NCBI RefSeq assembly: GCF_016745275.1
Contig: NZ_JADOEP010000021.1
Coordinates: forward strand, 1 to 64,000
Direction: 5' to 3'
DNA from: Enterococcus sp. BWB1-3
Lineage (GTDB): Bacteria; Bacillota; Bacilli; Lactobacillales; Enterococcaceae
DNA length: 64,000 nucleotides
A model generated the notes under the pieces. It searched no databases. It was not told the origin of the DNA and saw only the letters and a list, made by a program, of their open reading frames with translations. Position 1 is the first letter of the stretch. Every line of letters starts with the position of its first letter. Of the stretch, positions 17,031-28,300 are shown piece after piece. The translations under genes were made by a program, and so were the position numbers.

Positions 17031-18044
17031 ATGAAGGCGGGAACCCCTAATCAGCTGAAAAACAGTAATCTTCATCGGTTGAGAAAGATTATTCAAAAAG
17101 AAAAAAGAATAACGAAGCCTGAACTGGCTGAAAAAAGCGGGTTAAGTACAATGACGGTCAATAATTTAATGAAAGATCTTCTAGCAGAGAATGAAGTCAT
17201 TGAAACAAAAGCTTCTGCAACAACCGGCGGCAGGAAGGCCAGTGTATTTGAATTTAATGCCTTTCATCAGCTGGTGCTTACAGTAGCTCTGTTGGAAAAA
17301 GATAAAGCCGTCACTTTTTTATTCACCGTTCATGATTTGAATGGTCAGATACTGAGACAGGAAGTCCAGCTGGGCAATTATTTTGACAAGACACTGGTGA
17401 AAGCACAGATCGCCGGATTTATTAAAGACTATCCGGCAATTCAGTGTCTGGTTATTGGGCTTCCTGGGGTAGAGCATGAGGGTATATTGAAGGATATGGA
17501 TTTTCCTTTGTTAAAGGATGAGAATTTAAAGGAGTATCTGGAGGAAGCCTTTGGTTTTGATGTAATTACTGAAAACGATGTGAATGCAGTAATTTATGGA
17601 TACAGTCAGGTGATGCTGTTAGAAGCAGAAAACGCTGTTGTCGGTTTGTATTATCCTGAAAGCTTTCCACCGGGCGCAGGTATTGTTCTTCATGGTCGAC
17701 TCGTTAAAGGGAGAAATGGCGTAGCGGGTGAAATTGCACATTTGCCCTCTGATCCGGATTGGAAAACATTCAGCTTTAGTGAGGAAGAAGTGATCGGAAA
17801 TTTGCTGAACAATGTACAAACGTTTATGAGCCTTTATGACCCAGATTGTTTTGTGATTTATCGGGATAAAGGATTTACTGATGAACATTTAAAAGAAAGA
17901 ATAGAACAAAGAATGAAAGAAGAGTTTCCTTATGCTGAATTGCCTGAAATCGTTTTGTCAAAGGATTTTCATAATCATTATATTTATGGCTTGTTTGCAT
18001 TGGGCATTACACAATTGAATACGCAATGGGAACAGTTCGATTAG
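17031..18044 (+). CDS. ROK-family transcriptional repressor (NagC/XylR type)
   Basis: The 337-aa protein has an N-terminal winged helix (TKPELAEKSGLSTMTVNNLMKDLL, about residues 24-47) followed by GGRKASVFEFN and a ROK domain with GLPGVEHEGIL and ENDVNAVIYGY. The CxCG zinc motif of active ROK kinases is missing (GVAGEIAHLPSDPDW instead), so it is a regulator rather than a kinase. The gene lies upstream of a decayed acetyltransferase/permease region and a Cof phosphatase, whose operon it may have controlled. Confidence 0.85.
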   Translation: MKAGTPNQLKNSNLHRLRKIIQKEKRITKPELAEKSGLSTMTVNNLMKDLLAENEVIETKASATTGGRKASVFEFNAFHQLVLTVALLEKDKAVTFLFTVHDLNGQILRQEVQLGNYFDKTLVKAQIAGFIKDYPAIQCLVIGLPGVEHEGILKDMDFPLLKDENLKEYLEEAFGFDVITENDVNAVIYGYSQVMLLEAENAVVGLYYPESFPPGAGIVLHGRLVKGRNGVAGEIAHLPSDPDWKTFSFSEEEVIGNLLNNVQTFMSLYDPDCFVIYRDKGFTDEHLKERIEQRMKEEFPYAELPEIVLSKDFHNHYIYGLFALGITQLNTQWEQFD

Positions 18045-18159
18045 GGAAAAAATTACAGGAATAATGAAATGCAGTTCGCAGACCTTGAAGAATGGAGTGA
18101 GCTGCTTTCAAATAGAAAGGGCCGAAAGATGAGAACTAAAATGTACTCTGTCTAAAAGA

Positions 18160-18376
18160 TACGTAGAAAAAGAACGGATGCTGGCAGGTGATTTGTATAT
18201 GGCTGCCGATGATGAAAATTAAGAGAAGACCTTCGTTGATCGGGAGAATTGACAGATCTGTTTAATCAGACGATTAAAGAGCTGCTGGAATACCATAACG
18301 AATTACTGAGAGAGCTGTTCGAAGCGACAGAATAAACTATATATATCGAACCGCCTTTCCGCTGTGATTATGGCAG
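18160..18376 (+). pseudogene. sugar O-acetyltransferase (maa-like) relic
   Basis: Broken frames show RMLAGDLYMAADDEN, then GELTDLFNQTIKELLEYHNE and IYIEPPFRCDYG, the first half of maltose/galactoside acetyltransferases. Stop codons and at least one frameshift interrupt them. The left-handed beta-helix half is missing; the sequence runs directly into a different, hydrophobic relic. Confidence 0.75.
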
Positions 18377-18757
18377 TATTGGTTTAACTGGCAGTCTTTT
18401 GTATACAATCATACTGGCTTCTGCTGCTTATTCGGTGATTATTTTGTCAGCCGAAGTTGCCGGTTTGGGCTTAGGAATGTCGCAAATGCTTTCAGTGTTT
18501 TTTTCAGTGCCATACTAAAAAGGACTTTGTGGCAGAAGGAACATCATTTATCGTGTTTGTTCAAGACTTTTCCGCTGTTACTGTCGGCATTGTCTATTCT
18601 GAACAGCTGAGGATTGCTGTTTATACTGGCAGCTGCTATTGTATATGAAGTTTTGCTGTTTTTGTTGGCAAGCCGTTTTTATAGAGGACCAGCTCGCAGA
18701 AAGAAGTCTGCTGAGGATAAAATAGAAGAAAAGATGATCGAGGAGGACATACAATGA
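18377..18757 (+). pseudogene. membrane transporter relic
   Basis: Frames with membrane-helix character (TGSLLYTIILASAAYSVII, then LLFILAAAIVYEVLLFLLAS followed by RFYRGPARRKKSAEDKIEEK) are separated by frameshifts. The last piece ends in TGA overlapping the ATG of the Cof phosphatase (ATGA), the signature of a once translationally coupled operon. Family not identifiable from the remains; an MFS-type permease is possible. Confidence 0.5.
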
Positions 18758-19557
18758 GTCAGATAAAAATGATTGCAGTAGATATGGATGGCACATTTTT
18801 AAATAGTCAAAATGATTATGATCGGGAGCTGTTTCAGCAACTTTATAAAAAAATGCAGGAGAAGGATGTAAAATTTGTTGTGGCCAGCGGGAATCAGTAC
18901 TATCAGCTGAAATCCTTTTTCCCAAAAATAGCCGCTGAAATTGCTTTTGTTGCTGAAAACGGTGCATATATTGTTAATAACGAGGAAGAAATTTTCTGCG
19001 GAGAGCTGTTACTTGAAGAAGTTCATGAAATTTTGGATATCTTAGGACAGTATGAAAATGTGCACACCATTTTATGCGGTAGAGAAAGTGCCTATGTAAA
19101 TAAAAAAGAGCCTCAGTCCTTTGTTGATCACGGCAGTATTTATTATCATCGTCTGAAATTAGTAGACGACTTGTATGGAGTTGATCAGGATACGCTGTTT
19201 AAATTTGCTTTGACTGTACCGAAGGGAAAGGCACAGGAAATTTTAGACAGCCTGATTTCTGCCATGGACGATAGAATAACTCCGGTTTCAAGCGGTCATG
19301 AAGACATTGATTTGATTATTCCGGGTATTCATAAAGCTAATGGACTATTGAAGCTGCAGAAGCTGTGGGGAATAAAAGACGAAGAAGTCGCAGCTTTTGG
19401 TGACAGCGGCAATGATCTGGAGATGCTGAAGCATGCAGGTTTCAGCTATGCGATGGGCAATGCACATCCGAAAGTCAAAGAGACAGCCAAAGAGATTATT
19501 GCAACAAACAATGAAAATGGTGTGCTGAAGCAGATAGAGAAGCTGTTGGGTGAATAG
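18754..19557 (+). CDS. Cof-type HAD-IIB family phosphatase
   Basis: This 267-aa protein has HAD motif I DMDGTFL (near residue 10), the Cof-type alpha/beta cap, a late lysine in HKANGLLKL and motif IV GDSGNDLEMLKHAG. Such enzymes dephosphorylate sugar phosphates, FMN or similar small molecules. The ribosome site GAGGAGGA lies within the end of the upstream relic. It seems to be the surviving gene of a sugar operon whose transporter and acetyltransferase have decayed. Confidence 0.9.
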   Translation: MSQIKMIAVDMDGTFLNSQNDYDRELFQQLYKKMQEKDVKFVVASGNQYYQLKSFFPKIAAEIAFVAENGAYIVNNEEEIFCGELLLEEVHEILDILGQYENVHTILCGRESAYVNKKEPQSFVDHGSIYYHRLKLVDDLYGVDQDTLFKFALTVPKGKAQEILDSLISAMDDRITPVSSGHEDIDLIIPGIHKANGLLKLQKLWGIKDEEVAAFGDSGNDLEMLKHAGFSYAMGNAHPKVKETAKEIIATNNENGVLKQIEKLLGE

Positions 19558-19575
19558 AAGACAGACAGAAAAACA

Positions 19576-19616
19576 GAGTGTGAGACAATAATCAAAGTGA
19601 AAATTGCCTCACACTC
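19576..19616. terminator. terminator hairpin of the GAGTGTGAGACAATA family
   Basis: GAGTGTGAG (19576-19584) pairs with CTCACACTC (19608-19616), with GACAATAATCA beginning the loop side. A closely related but longer hairpin stands at 37389-37436, so this is a recurring terminator or repeat motif. Only short A/T tracts flank it. Confidence 0.6.
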
Positions 19617-20167
19617 AAAACTTGAATAAATGGCAGGACAGAAATAAACATTCTTTTGTGGGTTCATCAACTGAACTGTGGGAGTTAATTGATTAAGAAG
19701 ATTAACAAATAAAATTTTTTCGCTGTTTTCGAACTTAGAGAAAAACTGTTTGAAGATACCGTTGAATAAACCGATGTTGAAAATCCGGCACCAACAGCAC
19801 GACCGCTCATTAAAATAATGATTTCTTTTTCTATTTTTATAAAAGAAGCATCAAATTTCTTTGTTTCTTTTTGGATTTTCTATTTATCTGTTATATATTT
19901 TCTTCCTTTGCCAGCAGAGTTATCCAGAGGCTTTTTGGCTAATCGAAAATATGAAGATGATGACTCGAAAAAATGTACTATTGTGAAAAATTGAGTACTA
20001 CCGTTCCATATCTAATTTGAAGCTGACGAGGAAGGATGGATAAATAGATATCCTAACAGATAGAAGACTAAATGAGGAACAGCTTGAAAAGCAGGCAAAG
20101 GATAGGATTTATTTTTTGAATGGTGAGAGTGAAAAGTGATTCTGATTATCTTTTTTTCAAATAATAG
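19617..20167. other. decayed interval upstream of the leu operon
   Basis: No intact gene. Short open stretches look protein-like (for example a C-terminal tail LNEEQLEKQAKDRIYFLNG ending near 20138, and a hydrophobic stretch near 19870-19930), but none has a start and a family could not be assigned. Confidence 0.35.
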
Positions 20168-20196
20168 TTGACATTGATGGGAAAATTCTGTAAGCT
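20168..20196 (+). promoter_or_regulatory. leu operon promoter
   Basis: TTGACA at 20168-20173, a 17-bp spacer, then TAAGCT at 20191-20196. Transcription would begin about 50 bases before the leader peptide start at 20253. Confidence 0.55.
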
Positions 20197-20252
20197 ATTT
20201 TTTATAAGGTTTAATTGACAGAAAATTCAGTAAATAAAGGATGTTGATTGTA

Positions 20253-20315
20253 ATGAAGAAAACCACATACAAACAAACCTTTTTATTATTATTAGCTGAG
20301 GACTCCGCTATCTGA
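20253..20315 (+). CDS. leuL: leu operon leader peptide with four consecutive leucine codons
   Basis: A 20-codon frame starts at 20253 (AAAGGAT about 11 bases upstream) and reads MKKTTYKQTF, then four TTA leucine codons, then AEDSAI and TGA. It sits about 265 bp upstream of leuA. A stem AGGACTC (20299-20305)/GAGTCCT (20343-20349) overlaps its 3' half. This is the classical arrangement for a ribosome stalling at Leu codons when charged tRNA-Leu is scarce. The symbol is by analogy with enterobacterial leuL. Confidence 0.75.
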   Translation: MKKTTYKQTFLLLLAEDSAI

Positions 20316-20407
20316 TTGCAACGATTTTTGATCAGAATGGAAGAGTCCTGTTTCGCATTTGCATGAACGGGATGATACGCATCCCAGACATGGGATGCTT
20401 TTTTTAT
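20299..20407 (+). promoter_or_regulatory. transcription attenuator of leuABCD
   Basis: Three competing stems are visible. Stem 1:2 is AGGACTC (20299-20305) with GAGTCCT (20343-20349). The antiterminator candidate is GGGATG (20369-20374) with CATCCC (20380-20385). The terminator is GCATCCC (20379-20385) with GGGATGC (20392-20398), followed by seven T residues. Antiterminator and terminator use the same CATCCC strand and so exclude each other. No T-box (AGGGTGGNACC) sequence is present. Confidence 0.7.
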
Positions 20408-20578
20408 TGGCAGATGAAGAAAATACTGAGAAGTCTCTAAATGAAGAAAATGATTTACTGAAAATGCTGTATAAAAGGAAGTGAACTGAGAATATAGAGT
20501 GACGAGACAACAACGTATGGATAATAGTCATAATTTTCTGAATACTCAAACGAATAAAAAATGAAGGGAGTAAGAATA

Positions 20579-22102
20579 ATGAGAAACATTCAGTTTTTTG
20601 ATACAACACTGAGGGACGGAGAACAGACGCCAGGTGTAAATTTCAATACAAAAGAAAAGGTGCAAATCGCCAGACAATTGGAAAAATGGGGGATAGATAC
20701 CATTGAAGCCGGTTTTCCAATCGCATCAGTTGGAGACTTTGAAGCAGTTCAGGCTATTGCTCAGGCAGCAACCCGAATGACGGTTGCAGGATTGGCACGC
20801 TGTCAGAAAAAAGATATTGATCGGGCACATGAAGCGTTGAAAAATGCTGTTCATCCACAAATACATGTATTTCTGGCAACCAGTCCGGTGCACATGGAAT
20901 ACAAGCTGAAAATGACGCCGGATGAAGTGATTGCATCCATCAAAGAGCATGTTGCCTATGCCAGATCAAAATTTGAAAAAGTACAGTTCTCTCCGGAGGA
21001 TGCTTCACGGACGGAAAAACCATTTCTGTTGAAAGCTGTTCAAACAGCGATTGATGCAGGGGCAACGATCATTAATATACCAGATACCGTGGGCTATTCA
21101 AACCCGACTGAGTATGGAGCATTGTTCAAATTTTTGATTGAAAATATTCAAAGCGATCAGGAAATCATTTTTTCTTCTCATTGTCATGACGACTTGGGAA
21201 TGGCAACAGCCAATGCGCTGGCAGCGATTGAAAACGGAGCACTGAGAGTTGAAGGAACTGTAAATGGAATCGGAGAGAGAGCAGGAAATACAGCGCTGGA
21301 AGAGGTGGCACTGGCTCTTTACATCCGCAAAGATTTTTATCAGGCAGGAAGCAATATTGTGTTAAATGAAACCAAACGGACCAGTGATTTGGTTAGTCGA
21401 CTGTCAGGTGTGGCAGTGCCAAGAAATAAAGCCATTATTGGAGCGAATGCCTATGCTCACGAGTCAGGAATTCATCAGGACGGTGTACTGAAAAATCCGG
21501 ATACGTATGAAATTATTACGCCATCACTGGTCGGTGTAACCAATAACTCTCTTCCTCTAGGCAAGCTGTCTGGTCGTCATGCCTTCTCCACTAAAATGCA
21601 AGAGCTGGGCTATCAGCTGGAAGAAGAGGAATTGAAGACTGCTTTTAAACGTTTCAAAGCTTTGGCTGACAAGAAAAAGCAGGTGACGGATGAAGATTTG
21701 ATTGCATTGATGATCGGGCAGACACAAGAAACAGAAGAGGTTTGTCATCTAGAGCGTGTCCAGCTGCAATATGTTTCTGACGGTAGTCAGGGAGCGATCG
21801 TCTCCATGAAAAATAATGAAGGCGACACAAAAACAGAATCAGCAATCGGCTCTGGAAGTATTCAGGCAATTTACAACTCCATTGACAAAATTATGGAGCA
21901 GACGCCGGAATTAAAGCAGTATTCCATCAAAGCCATTACCGGCGGAGAAGATGCACAGGCTGAGGTGTATGTGACTGTTCAGGATACAGAAAGCAAACGA
22001 CAGTTTAACGGAACAGGGATAGACTTTGATGTTCTTCAAGCATCCGCAAAAGCCTATGTACAGGCAAGTGAACGATTCAAAAAAGAAATGGAGCAGAGAT
22101 AA
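20579..22102 (+). CDS. leuA: 2-isopropylmalate synthase
   Basis: The 507-aa enzyme condenses 2-ketoisovalerate with acetyl-CoA, the first step of leucine synthesis. It shows [17 protein letters not shown] at the start, the metal motif [33 protein letters not shown], and a C-terminal LeuA allosteric domain (from about residue 385) expected to bind leucine. The ATG at 20579 follows AAGGGAGT and is preferred to the in-frame ATG at 20561. The stop overlaps leuB (TAATG). Confidence 0.96.
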   Translation: MRNIQFFDTTLRDGEQTPGVNFNTKEKVQIARQLEKWGIDTIEAGFPIASVGDFEAVQAIAQAATRMTVAGLARCQKKDIDRAHEALKNAVHPQIHVFLATSPVHMEYKLKMTPDEVIASIKEHVAYARSKFEKVQFSPEDASRTEKPFLLKAVQTAIDAGATIINIPDTVGYSNPTEYGALFKFLIENIQSDQEIIFSSHCHDDLGMATANALAAIENGALRVEGTVNGIGERAGNTALEEVALALYIRKDFYQAGSNIVLNETKRTSDLVSRLSGVAVPRNKAIIGANAYAHESGIHQDGVLKNPDTYEIITPSLVGVTNNSLPLGKLSGRHAFSTKMQELGYQLEEEELKTAFKRFKALADKKKQVTDEDLIALMIGQTQETEEVCHLERVQLQYVSDGSQGAIVSMKNNEGDTKTESAIGSGSIQAIYNSIDKIMEQTPELKQYSIKAITGGEDAQAEVYVTVQDTESKRQFNGTGIDFDVLQASAKAYVQASERFKKEMEQR

Positions 22103-23151
22103 TGACGAAAAAAATCATTGCATTGCCGGGTGACGGTATCGGAAAAGAAATTATGGACAGCGCACTGAAAATTTTATCAGAGGTAATGATTCAGGATGAA
22201 CTGGCTTTCGATATTCAGGAATTTCCATTTGGCGGAGCCGGAATTGATAAAGAAGGCGATCCGCTGCCGGAAGAAACGCTGATTGCCTGTGAAGGGGCCG
22301 ATGCTATTTTACTTGGAGCAATTGGCGGACCGAAATGGGATAATGCCCCTAAGCGTCCAGAACAGGGACTGTTGGGTCTTCGTAAAGCGTTGGGACTGTT
22401 CGCTAATATTCGACCGATCAGCGTGCCTGATGCAGTCGTTCACTTATCTCCATTGAAAGAGGAAAATGTTAAAGGGGTTGACTTCATTGTTGTCCGTGAG
22501 CTGACAGGAGGAATCTATTTTGGAGAAAAGAAACTTGAAGAAGATCAGGCCTCTGATCTGTGTATCTATACGAAAAAGGAAATGCAACGAATCATTCGCA
22601 AAGCATTTGAAATCGCTCGAACGCGAAATAAGAAAGTAACCTCAGTGGACAAAGCCAATGTGCTGGCGACAAGCAAGCTTTGGCGCAAAACGGCTGAAGA
22701 AGTGGCAAAGGAATTTCCGGATTGCACATTGGAACATCAGCTGGTGGACTCAGCGGCGATGGTGATGATTACTAAACCCAAGGACTTTGACGTACTTGTT
22801 ACAGAAAATCTGTTTGGCGATATCCTAAGCGATGAAGCTTCTGTGATTCCTGGTTCTCTGGGCATGATGCCAAGTGCCAGCCATAGTGAAAGCGGGCCGT
22901 CTCTTTATGAGCCGATCCACGGCTCGGCACCGGATATTGCCGGGCAGAATATTGCGAATCCGATGTCAATGATTTTGTCGGCTGCTATGATGCTTCGACA
23001 ATCATTTGGTATGGAGGATACAGCGAAGAAAATAGAAGCAGCCTGCGACAAGGTAATGAATGCAGGCGTTTTGACCCGGGACTTGGGCGGCAGCGCCGGG
23101 ACGCAGGAATTTACAGATGCAGTAATTAATGAATTGAAGAGAGGCGAATAA
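22102..23151 (+). CDS. leuB: 3-isopropylmalate dehydrogenase
   Basis: The 349-aa enzyme has [10 protein letters not shown] near the start, [20 protein letters not shown], and [13 protein letters not shown] with [10 protein letters not shown], all diagnostic for LeuB rather than isocitrate dehydrogenase. It oxidatively decarboxylates 3-isopropylmalate with NAD+. Its start overlaps the leuA stop by one base, and leuC follows after 1 bp, so the operon is translationally coupled. Confidence 0.96.
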   Translation: MTKKIIALPGDGIGKEIMDSALKILSEVMIQDELAFDIQEFPFGGAGIDKEGDPLPEETLIACEGADAILLGAIGGPKWDNAPKRPEQGLLGLRKALGLFANIRPISVPDAVVHLSPLKEENVKGVDFIVVRELTGGIYFGEKKLEEDQASDLCIYTKKEMQRIIRKAFEIARTRNKKVTSVDKANVLATSKLWRKTAEEVAKEFPDCTLEHQLVDSAAMVMITKPKDFDVLVTENLFGDILSDEASVIPGSLGMMPSASHSESGPSLYEPIHGSAPDIAGQNIANPMSMILSAAMMLRQSFGMEDTAKKIEAACDKVMNAGVLTRDLGGSAGTQEFTDAVINELKRGE

Positions 23152-23152
23152 G

Positions 23153-24529
23153 ATGGGTAAAACATTGTTTGATAAGCTTTGGGAACGCCATGTGGTAACT
23201 GGAAATGACGGGGAGCCTCAGCTGTTGTATGTGGATCTGCATTTGATTCATGAAGTAACATCTCCTCAGGCGTTTGAAGGCTTGAGAGAAGCTGGACGCA
23301 AAGTGCGTCGTCCGGAAAAAACATTTGGTACGATGGATCATAATGTACCGACGAAGGATATTTTTAATATTACTGATCTGGTTGCTAAAAAACAGATTGA
23401 AGCATTGAAGAAAAATTGTGAGGAATTTGGCGTTACACTTTGTGATAATGGGAGTGATCGTCAGGGAATCGTTCATATGGTCGGACCGGAAACAGGCTTG
23501 ACTCAGCCGGGTAAAATTATTGTCTGCGGAGATTCTCATACAGCGACGCACGGAGCATTTGGTGCACTGGCCTTTGGGATTGGAACCAGTGAAGTGGAGC
23601 ATGTGTTTGCTACACAATCAATCTGGCAAAGAAAACCGAAAAGCATGGGTGTAAAAATCAGCGGGAAGCTGGAAAAAGGTGTGTATGCAAAAGATATTAT
23701 TCTGGCACTGATCGCAAAATACGGTGTGGACTTTGGTGTCGGTCATGCTGTAGAATTTTACGGAGATACAATTGAAAGTCTAACCATGGAAGAGCGCATG
23801 ACAATCTGCAACATGGCAATCGAAGGCGGAGCAAAAATGGGCATGATGGCGCCGGATGAAAAGACATATGAATATGTTCATGGAAGAGAATACGCGCCAA
23901 AGGATATGGGATCGGCAATTGCTGACTGGAAAACACTGCCAAGCGATCCGGATGCGGTTTATGATGCCGATCTAGAGCTGAACGCAGGCGAGCTGGTTCC
24001 TTTTGTCACGTGGGGAACCAATCCTGAAATGGGGATTCCGGTAACCGGTACTTTCCCTGAAATCAAAGACATGAACGATGAACGTGCCTACAACTATATG
24101 GATTTACAGCCGGGACAACGCCCATCTGATATTGAAGTGGGCTACGTCTTTATTGGGTCATGTACCAACGGCCGCCTGTCAGACCTTGAAGAAGCGGCAA
24201 ATGTTGTTCGCGGGAAGAAAATAAAAGACGGTATAACAGCTATCGTCGTTCCAGGCTCAAGACCGGTACGGAAAGCAGCAGAAAAAATCGGACTAGATAA
24301 AGTCTTTAAAGAGGCTGGATTTGAATGGCGGGAGCCGGGCTGCTCCATGTGTCTGGGTATGAATCCTGACCAGGTACCGGCAGGCGTTCACTGTGCGTCA
24401 ACGTCCAACCGAAACTTTGAAGGACGTCAGGGGAAGGGCGCAAGAACGCATCTTTGCAGTCCGGCAATGGCCGCTGCCGCTGCCCTAAACGGTACATTTA
24501 TTGATATCAGAGAGGAGCTGGGTGCATAA
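23153..24529 (+). CDS. leuC: 3-isopropylmalate dehydratase large subunit
   Basis: The 458-aa aconitase-family subunit has the [4Fe-4S] ligands in GSCTNGR and [12 protein letters not shown], plus [26 protein letters not shown]. With LeuD it isomerises 2- to 3-isopropylmalate. It starts after GAGGCGAATAAG and ends overlapping the leuD ATG (TAATG). Confidence 0.96.
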   Translation: MGKTLFDKLWERHVVTGNDGEPQLLYVDLHLIHEVTSPQAFEGLREAGRKVRRPEKTFGTMDHNVPTKDIFNITDLVAKKQIEALKKNCEEFGVTLCDNGSDRQGIVHMVGPETGLTQPGKIIVCGDSHTATHGAFGALAFGIGTSEVEHVFATQSIWQRKPKSMGVKISGKLEKGVYAKDIILALIAKYGVDFGVGHAVEFYGDTIESLTMEERMTICNMAIEGGAKMGMMAPDEKTYEYVHGREYAPKDMGSAIADWKTLPSDPDAVYDADLELNAGELVPFVTWGTNPEMGIPVTGTFPEIKDMNDERAYNYMDLQPGQRPSDIEVGYVFIGSCTNGRLSDLEEAANVVRGKKIKDGITAIVVPGSRPVRKAAEKIGLDKVFKEAGFEWREPGCSMCLGMNPDQVPAGVHCASTSNRNFEGRQGKGARTHLCSPAMAAAAALNGTFIDIREELGA

Positions 24530-25116
24530 TGAAGGCATTTACACAGCATACAGGAACAACCGTACCATTGATGAATGACAATATTGATACCGATCAGATC
24601 ATTCCAAAATCATTTCTGAAACGAATTGAAAAAACAGGCTTCGGCGAATTCCTGTTTGATGAATGGCGCTATCTGCCTGACCGTACGCCAAATCCTGACT
24701 TTATCCTGAATGAGCCTCAATACGAGGGAGCAGAGTTCCTGATCTCCGGAGACAACTTCGGTTCAGGCTCATCTAGAGAACATGCGGCGTGGGCACTGGC
24801 AGACTACGGCTTCCGGGCAATCATTGCCGGCAGCTTCAGTGATATCTTCTACATGAACGCAACAAAGAACGGTCTGCTGCCGATCGTACTGCCGCTGGAA
24901 GCACGCCAAAAGCTGGCGGCGCTGCCGGCAGACGCCAGCATCACCGTTGACCTGCCCAACCAACAGGTCATTGCCAATGACGAAGCCTACAGCTTTGACA
25001 TTGACAGCACATGGAAACACAAACTGGTCAACGGACTGGACGACATAGCCATTACCTTGGGACATGAAAAAGAGATAGAAGAGTATGAGAAGGGGATAGT
25101 GGGGTATTGGGGGTAA
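24529..25116 (+). CDS. leuD: 3-isopropylmalate dehydratase small subunit
   Basis: The 195-aa swivel-domain subunit has [16 protein letters not shown], the active-site loop [16 protein letters not shown] and [20 protein letters not shown]. It ends the leu operon; no ilv genes are in the window, so branched-chain synthesis depends on genes elsewhere. A strong terminator follows 28 bp after the stop. Confidence 0.96.
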   Translation: MKAFTQHTGTTVPLMNDNIDTDQIIPKSFLKRIEKTGFGEFLFDEWRYLPDRTPNPDFILNEPQYEGAEFLISGDNFGSGSSREHAAWALADYGFRAIIAGSFSDIFYMNATKNGLLPIVLPLEARQKLAALPADASITVDLPNQQVIANDEAYSFDIDSTWKHKLVNGLDDIAITLGHEKEIEEYEKGIVGYWG

Positions 25117-25143
25117 GGAAATAAAGTAATATGGAATTAATTC

Positions 25144-25190
25144 ATGAGTTTATATTTTTCTAATCGAAGAAGATATAAACTCATTTTTTA
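25144..25190 (+). terminator. leu operon terminator
   Basis: A perfect 12-bp stem, ATGAGTTTATAT (25144-25155) with ATATAAACTCAT (25173-25184), is followed by a run of T. Confidence 0.85.
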
Positions 25191-25383
25191 TGTTGATATG
25201 TAGCATAAATTCGAAAATTAATATTTATAGAGTTTTATTAACTATTTATGGATCTTTTACTGATCAAAAACTGACTTTTTAGTGCTAAATTAAAATTGAT
25301 TCTAAAATAGACTTTGTAAGATATTTTTTTTATGATAAGATTAGTTTGGTTATTTTTACTTATTGAAAAAGGGAGTGCTTGTC

Positions 25384-28300
25384 ATGTCATTGAATAAAAA
25401 AGAACAAATTAAATTAATTGAATCATTAACACCAGACGAAAAGGGTATTGAGCTTGTAGTTGATTATTTAGGAGCAAAAGTTTTTCCAGTTGCTCCTATT
25501 GGTAAAGAAAAGTTTGATGGCTTTTTTGAAATAAATCGTCCTAGAGATATTGATGGACTCTTTGCCTATATTATTTTTGATGTGACACTAACTATAAAAA
25601 CAGCAGCTAACAGATTTAAGACCTTGTTTGATCGTTTTTCCAATATAAAGAAAATGTCTGGGAATAATTCTATTGGTCAATTGGATTTTTTAATTATTGT
25701 TGGAGAAAAGCGGTTACTAATTTTTGATATTAACGAGTATTCAAGTAGATTAGATTTAAGCTTGGAAAAACTAAATAGGAAAACAGATAAATACAATTTA
25801 AAATTGGAATCCATACGCTTTTCTAACGTTGCAGACAAATATACAGAAGACTTTTTTACAGATACTACTTTAGAAGAATTTTCAAAATCATTGTTTAGAT
25901 TTCCTATTAGTGATGACAAAGCATTCGAGATTCGTACAAAAAAACTTAGACAAGAATTAATGGTGTATATTACTAAACATACAAAAGCTCAAAATATTCT
26001 TGTAGAGAAAGTCATTCATGATGATATAGATGAATTAGATTATACTAATCGGTTTCATAAAGAAATAATTTCAGCTGTGACAGATACTTTAGTTTTAAGA
26101 CAAATTTTAGTACGAATTTTAGAAGGTCGATACGGTTACACTGAAAAAGAGGCTCACAATGCTATAAAAAATTTGGGATTAGGAAGTAGTTTAGATAATT
26201 CAATTTCTAAAAAGAAGAATATTGATTTAGATAGTGAAAAAGAGTTACAGAATATGAAGAAACCTATTGATTCTATTGCTGAACAGATGGAATTATTTGA
26301 ATCTGTAGAAATTCAAGAGGTTGAACCAGATTCTGACGAAAGCATAAACCAATTACGAGAAGATTTTATTAATAGCTATTCAGTTGTTTATGGAGGAGAT
26401 TTATATGTTGGAGATGTTGCAGAAGCTGCAACTCAAATTGAGTTGTTATTAACTCCCAATGAGTGGTCTAAGATGTGGCATTGGACATCAAATGATAATT
26501 TTGATTTTGATTTAGCCGATGTCTCTCCTTCAACAATTGGTGAACAGTATGAACAGACTATGGGAAATGAGCTGAAAGAAAAAGATGGCTATCTTTATTA
26601 TGATAAGGACAAAAGAGATCAAAAGATGAAAGGGGCATTTTATACTCAAGAAAAAATAACTGAGTATATTTTAGAAGAATCACTAGGAAGGAAATTACGG
26701 GAAGTATTAGCTGAGTTAGAACAAGCTCCCAAGAGTAAAAAGGAATTAATTATTGATAAATTTCTTTCGTTGAAAGTTGCTGATATTACTAGTGGAGGAG
26801 GTAGTTTCCTTGCTGGAGCAGTCAAACGTATAGGTAATTGTTATAACGATATATTAATAGCGGTTAATGATGAAAGACTAATAAAAAAATATTCAGAATT
26901 AGATAGTAAACAGAGTTTACAAAAGTATGCTGTCAATAGTATGGTTTACGGAATTGATATCGATTTGAAAGCTTTAATAGTTTCAAGTTTCGCACTTGGT
27001 TTAGAAACAATGTACGAGAACTCCGAACAGTTGCCCCAGTTACTAGGAAAAACTTTATTACACACTAATTCACTTGTAAGTGCTATTGATTATGAGAATA
27101 GGACTACATTTTTTAAGATTTATAATAGTCAAATTATTGAATTAAGGCAATTGAGACTTTTAATGTTAAAAAATGAAGTAGATTTTGAAGTCTATAATGA
27201 AAAAAGACAGGAATTACAAAATATTTTTTTGGAACAAATGTTGCTTAAAAATAAAAAACTAAATAAAAAAATATTGGAAGATAAACTTGTAGAAGTTTTA
27301 GAAATAAATCTTACTGAGGTCTTCTTTGATGAAGAAGGGCATTTGACAGAAGGATTTGACGTAATATTTGGGAATCCACCGTATATTTCATTGCAGAAAT
27401 TTGAAAATAAAGAGAAGGATTTATATAAATTTTTAGGTGGGTTTGAAACGTACGAAGCAAGGGGAGATATATATACTTTATTCTATGAAAGAAGCATAAA
27501 GTTACTAAAAACATCTGGATATCTTGGATTTGTAACTTCTAATAAATGGATGCGAGCAGCATATGGGAAATCAATTAGAAATTACCTTTTAGAAAAAACT
27601 AATCCAATTCTACTTGTTGATTTGGGAGATAATATGTTTAATGCAACTGTTGATACTAATATACTGATAGTTGAAAAATCAGAAAATCAAAATATTTTAA
27701 AAGTAACTGATCTTTCTAGAGCTTCTAAAGATCCAAAGAAACGTATAGAAAATATGAGCGATTATATTAAGCAGAATTCTCAAAAGACTAGTTTTACTTT
27801 AGGAAACAATTGGACCATACTATCTTCTGTAGAAAAATCTATAAAAGAAAAAATTGAGCAAAATGGAATTCCTTTAAGAGAGTGGAAAATTAATATTAAT
27901 AGAGGAATTCTAACGGGTTTAAATCAAGCTTTTATTATTGATAAAACTACTCGACAAAAATTAATTACTCAGGATCCAAAATCTGACCAATTAATTCATC
28001 CAATTTTACGTGGTAGAGATATAAAAAAATATGGTTATACTTTTGCCGAACAGTATGTTATTTATATACCTTGGCATTTCCCACTAGAAAACGAGAAAAG
28101 TATTCGTGGAGCATCATTATTAGCTGAAGAAGAGTTCAAAAAAAATTTCCCTAGTATTTATAATCATCTATTTCAATATAAGGAGCTATTGTCAAATAGA
28201 AATAAATCAGAAGTAAATAAAAGATACGAATGGTATGCTTTGCAAAGATATGGATCAAATTATATGGACGATTTTTTTAAGCAAAAAATTGTATTCTCAA

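Noticed and set aside
20253-20560. T-box riboswitch upstream of leuA
   Set aside because: The T-box consensus (AGGGTGGNACC) and a specifier-loop arrangement are not visible. A leader peptide with four Leu codons explains the region better.
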